6,111 bases of DNA from Methanobacterium sp. (GTDB taxonomy: Archaea > Methanobacteriota > Methanobacteria > Methanobacteriales > Methanobacteriaceae). Both the position numbers and the translations under genes were made by a program. Below are positions 5,592 to 6,111 of this stretch, in pieces. Under the pieces are notes generated by a model. The model saw only the letters and a program-made list of their open reading frames with translations. It was not told the DNA's origin and made no database searches. The stretch lies in NCBI GenBank assembly GCA_003162115.1, contig PMMV01000108.1, positions 2,547 to 8,657 of the forward strand. Reading direction: 5' to 3'. The first letter of the stretch is position 1, and every line of letters starts with the position of its first letter.

Positions 5592-5837
5592 TTACATCTG
5601 TGCTGTTATATTTTTTAAATTGTAAATCATTGGATTATTCAGATATTGAGTAATGTTGATTTTGATTTCAAAAAATAACATTTTATCAGGTGTCTGTTTT
5701 ATCAATATAAAAATAATTAATTGGTCAGAAATTCTTTGAAAATATTTTGGTGTAAATATTAAATATTTGGAATTGACAATCATATTTATACTTAAATTGT
5801 TTCGAAATATTTCGGACTTTTCAAATTCATTTATCAT
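5592..5837 (-). CDS. Doubtful 81-residue reading frame, unknown
   Basis: Opens MINEFEKSEIFRNNLSINMI and ends NPMIYNLKNITAQM. It is Ile/Asn/Lys-rich as expected for AT-rich DNA, has one hydrophobic stretch (LIIFILI), and matches no family I know. There is no ribosome-binding site before ATG 5837. That ATG is 23 bases from the divergent start at 5861, and the TATA box and palindrome of that gene fall inside this frame. It could be the head of the decayed gene whose tail is at 5243-5545, or chance. An 82-codon frame is uncommon at this base composition, so I keep it at low confidence. Confidence 0.25.
   Translation of the reverse strand: MINEFEKSEIFRNNLSINMIVNSKYLIFTPKYFQRISDQLIIFILIKQTPDKMLFFEIKINITQYLNNPMIYNLKNITAQM
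5783..5790 (+). promoter_or_regulatory. TATA box for the gene at 5861
   Basis: TATTTATA predicts a start of transcription near 5812-5815 and a leader of about 45-50 bases ending in GGAGG at 5851-5855. Confidence 0.5.
5803..5814. promoter_or_regulatory. 12-bp perfect palindrome CGAAATATTTCG, possible operator
   Basis: The sequence is its own reverse complement and sits 12 bases after the TATA box, covering the predicted transcription start of the gene at 5861. That position suits a repressor site. No second copy is seen in the window, and the regulator is unknown. Confidence 0.35.
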
Positions 5838-5860
5838 AATCTAAATTGAAGGAGGATTTT

Positions 5861-6111
5861 ATGTACAAAATCCTAGGTTACAGAAGTGGTGTTTACAGGT
5901 TTGACGAGATGGTAGAGTTTGTTGAGGATTCTGGAGGAATAGTCCTGAGTAGAGATGAATTCCATATCAGTCGTGGAGCTTACTTTATTTCCCAAGAGGT
6001 ACACGTGATAATCGTTATACCAGAAGAAGCATTAGATGATCTTAAGATTTTTGCAAAGGAGTTGAAAGGGGATATCGAAGAGTTAGAAGTTGAAGAAGAA
6101 CAGAAAATTGC
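5861..6111 (+). CDS. Small acidic protein of unknown function, N-terminal part (runs off the window)
   Basis: The 83 visible codons start at ATG 5861, five bases after GGAGG (5851-5855), a strong site. The protein begins MYKILGYRSGVYRFDEMVEF and continues with a helix (EMVEFVEDSGG), short strands (GIVLSRDEFHISRG, AYFISQEVHVIIVIPEE) and a charged helix (ALDDLKIFAKELKGDIEELE) leading into an acidic stretch. This alternation suggests a compact alpha/beta fold in the cytoplasm; there is no signal peptide or membrane helix. The sequence is higher in GC than the region before it and looks like an intact, conserved gene. I do not recognise the family. The end lies outside the window. Confidence 0.85.
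   Translation, partial: MYKILGYRSGVYRFDEMVEFVEDSGGIVLSRDEFHISRGAYFISQEVHVIIVIPEEALDDLKIFAKELKGDIEELEVEEEQKI

Noticed and set aside
1..6111. CRISPR array, tRNA, rRNA or insertion sequence
   Set aside because: No regularly spaced repeats, no cloverleaf-like segment, no rRNA-like GC-rich block and no transposase-like protein were seen.

Overview
The window comes from a low-GC methanogenic archaeon, most likely Methanobacteriales (a Methanobacterium-like genome). The main evidence is a pseudomurein-binding-type repeat in the secreted protein at 4425-5243, because pseudomurein walls are characteristic of that order. Supporting signs are GGAGG/GGTGA ribosome-binding sites, archaeal TATA boxes, T-run terminators, class III (archaeal pilin-type) signal peptides and a THUMP-domain tRNA-modification protein.

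Left part (1-1869, minus strand): a compact operon of a Roadblock/LC7 protein, a fused protein (degenerate RAD55/KaiC-like domain plus a COG2229/CvnD-type small GTPase), and a second RAD55/KaiC-like ATPase with an intact Walker A that runs off the window. The genes overlap at stop/start junctions. Together they look like a GTPase/Roadblock signalling module resembling the CvnB/CvnD part of Streptomyces conservons or bacterial MglA/MglB, with RecA-type ATPase partners added. This is the most interesting system here.

Middle part (1870-4350): a graveyard. Four protein genes can still be read by joining frames, and each is broken: a small two-helix membrane protein (start codon lost, frameshift in a T7 run), two pilin-like proteins in one minus-strand operon (in-frame stops and a frameshift), and a THUMP-domain protein (a frameshift and two in-frame stops). 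TAA, TAG and TGA all occur as interrupting codons, so recoding is an unlikely explanation. The AT-rich spacers hold recognisable promoters and a 13-codon reading frame behind a strong ribosome-binding site.

Right part (4351-6111): an intact secreted protein on the minus strand (Ig-like domain, pseudomurein-binding repeat, Cys-rich tail). Its reading frame has an ATT exactly where the ATG should be. It is overlapped by the end of an upstream 100-codon frame that has no start codon near its beginning. A further doubtful reading frame follows. On the plus strand a well-expressed-looking small acidic protein of unknown function begins at 5861, with a TATA box and a 12-bp palindrome upstream.
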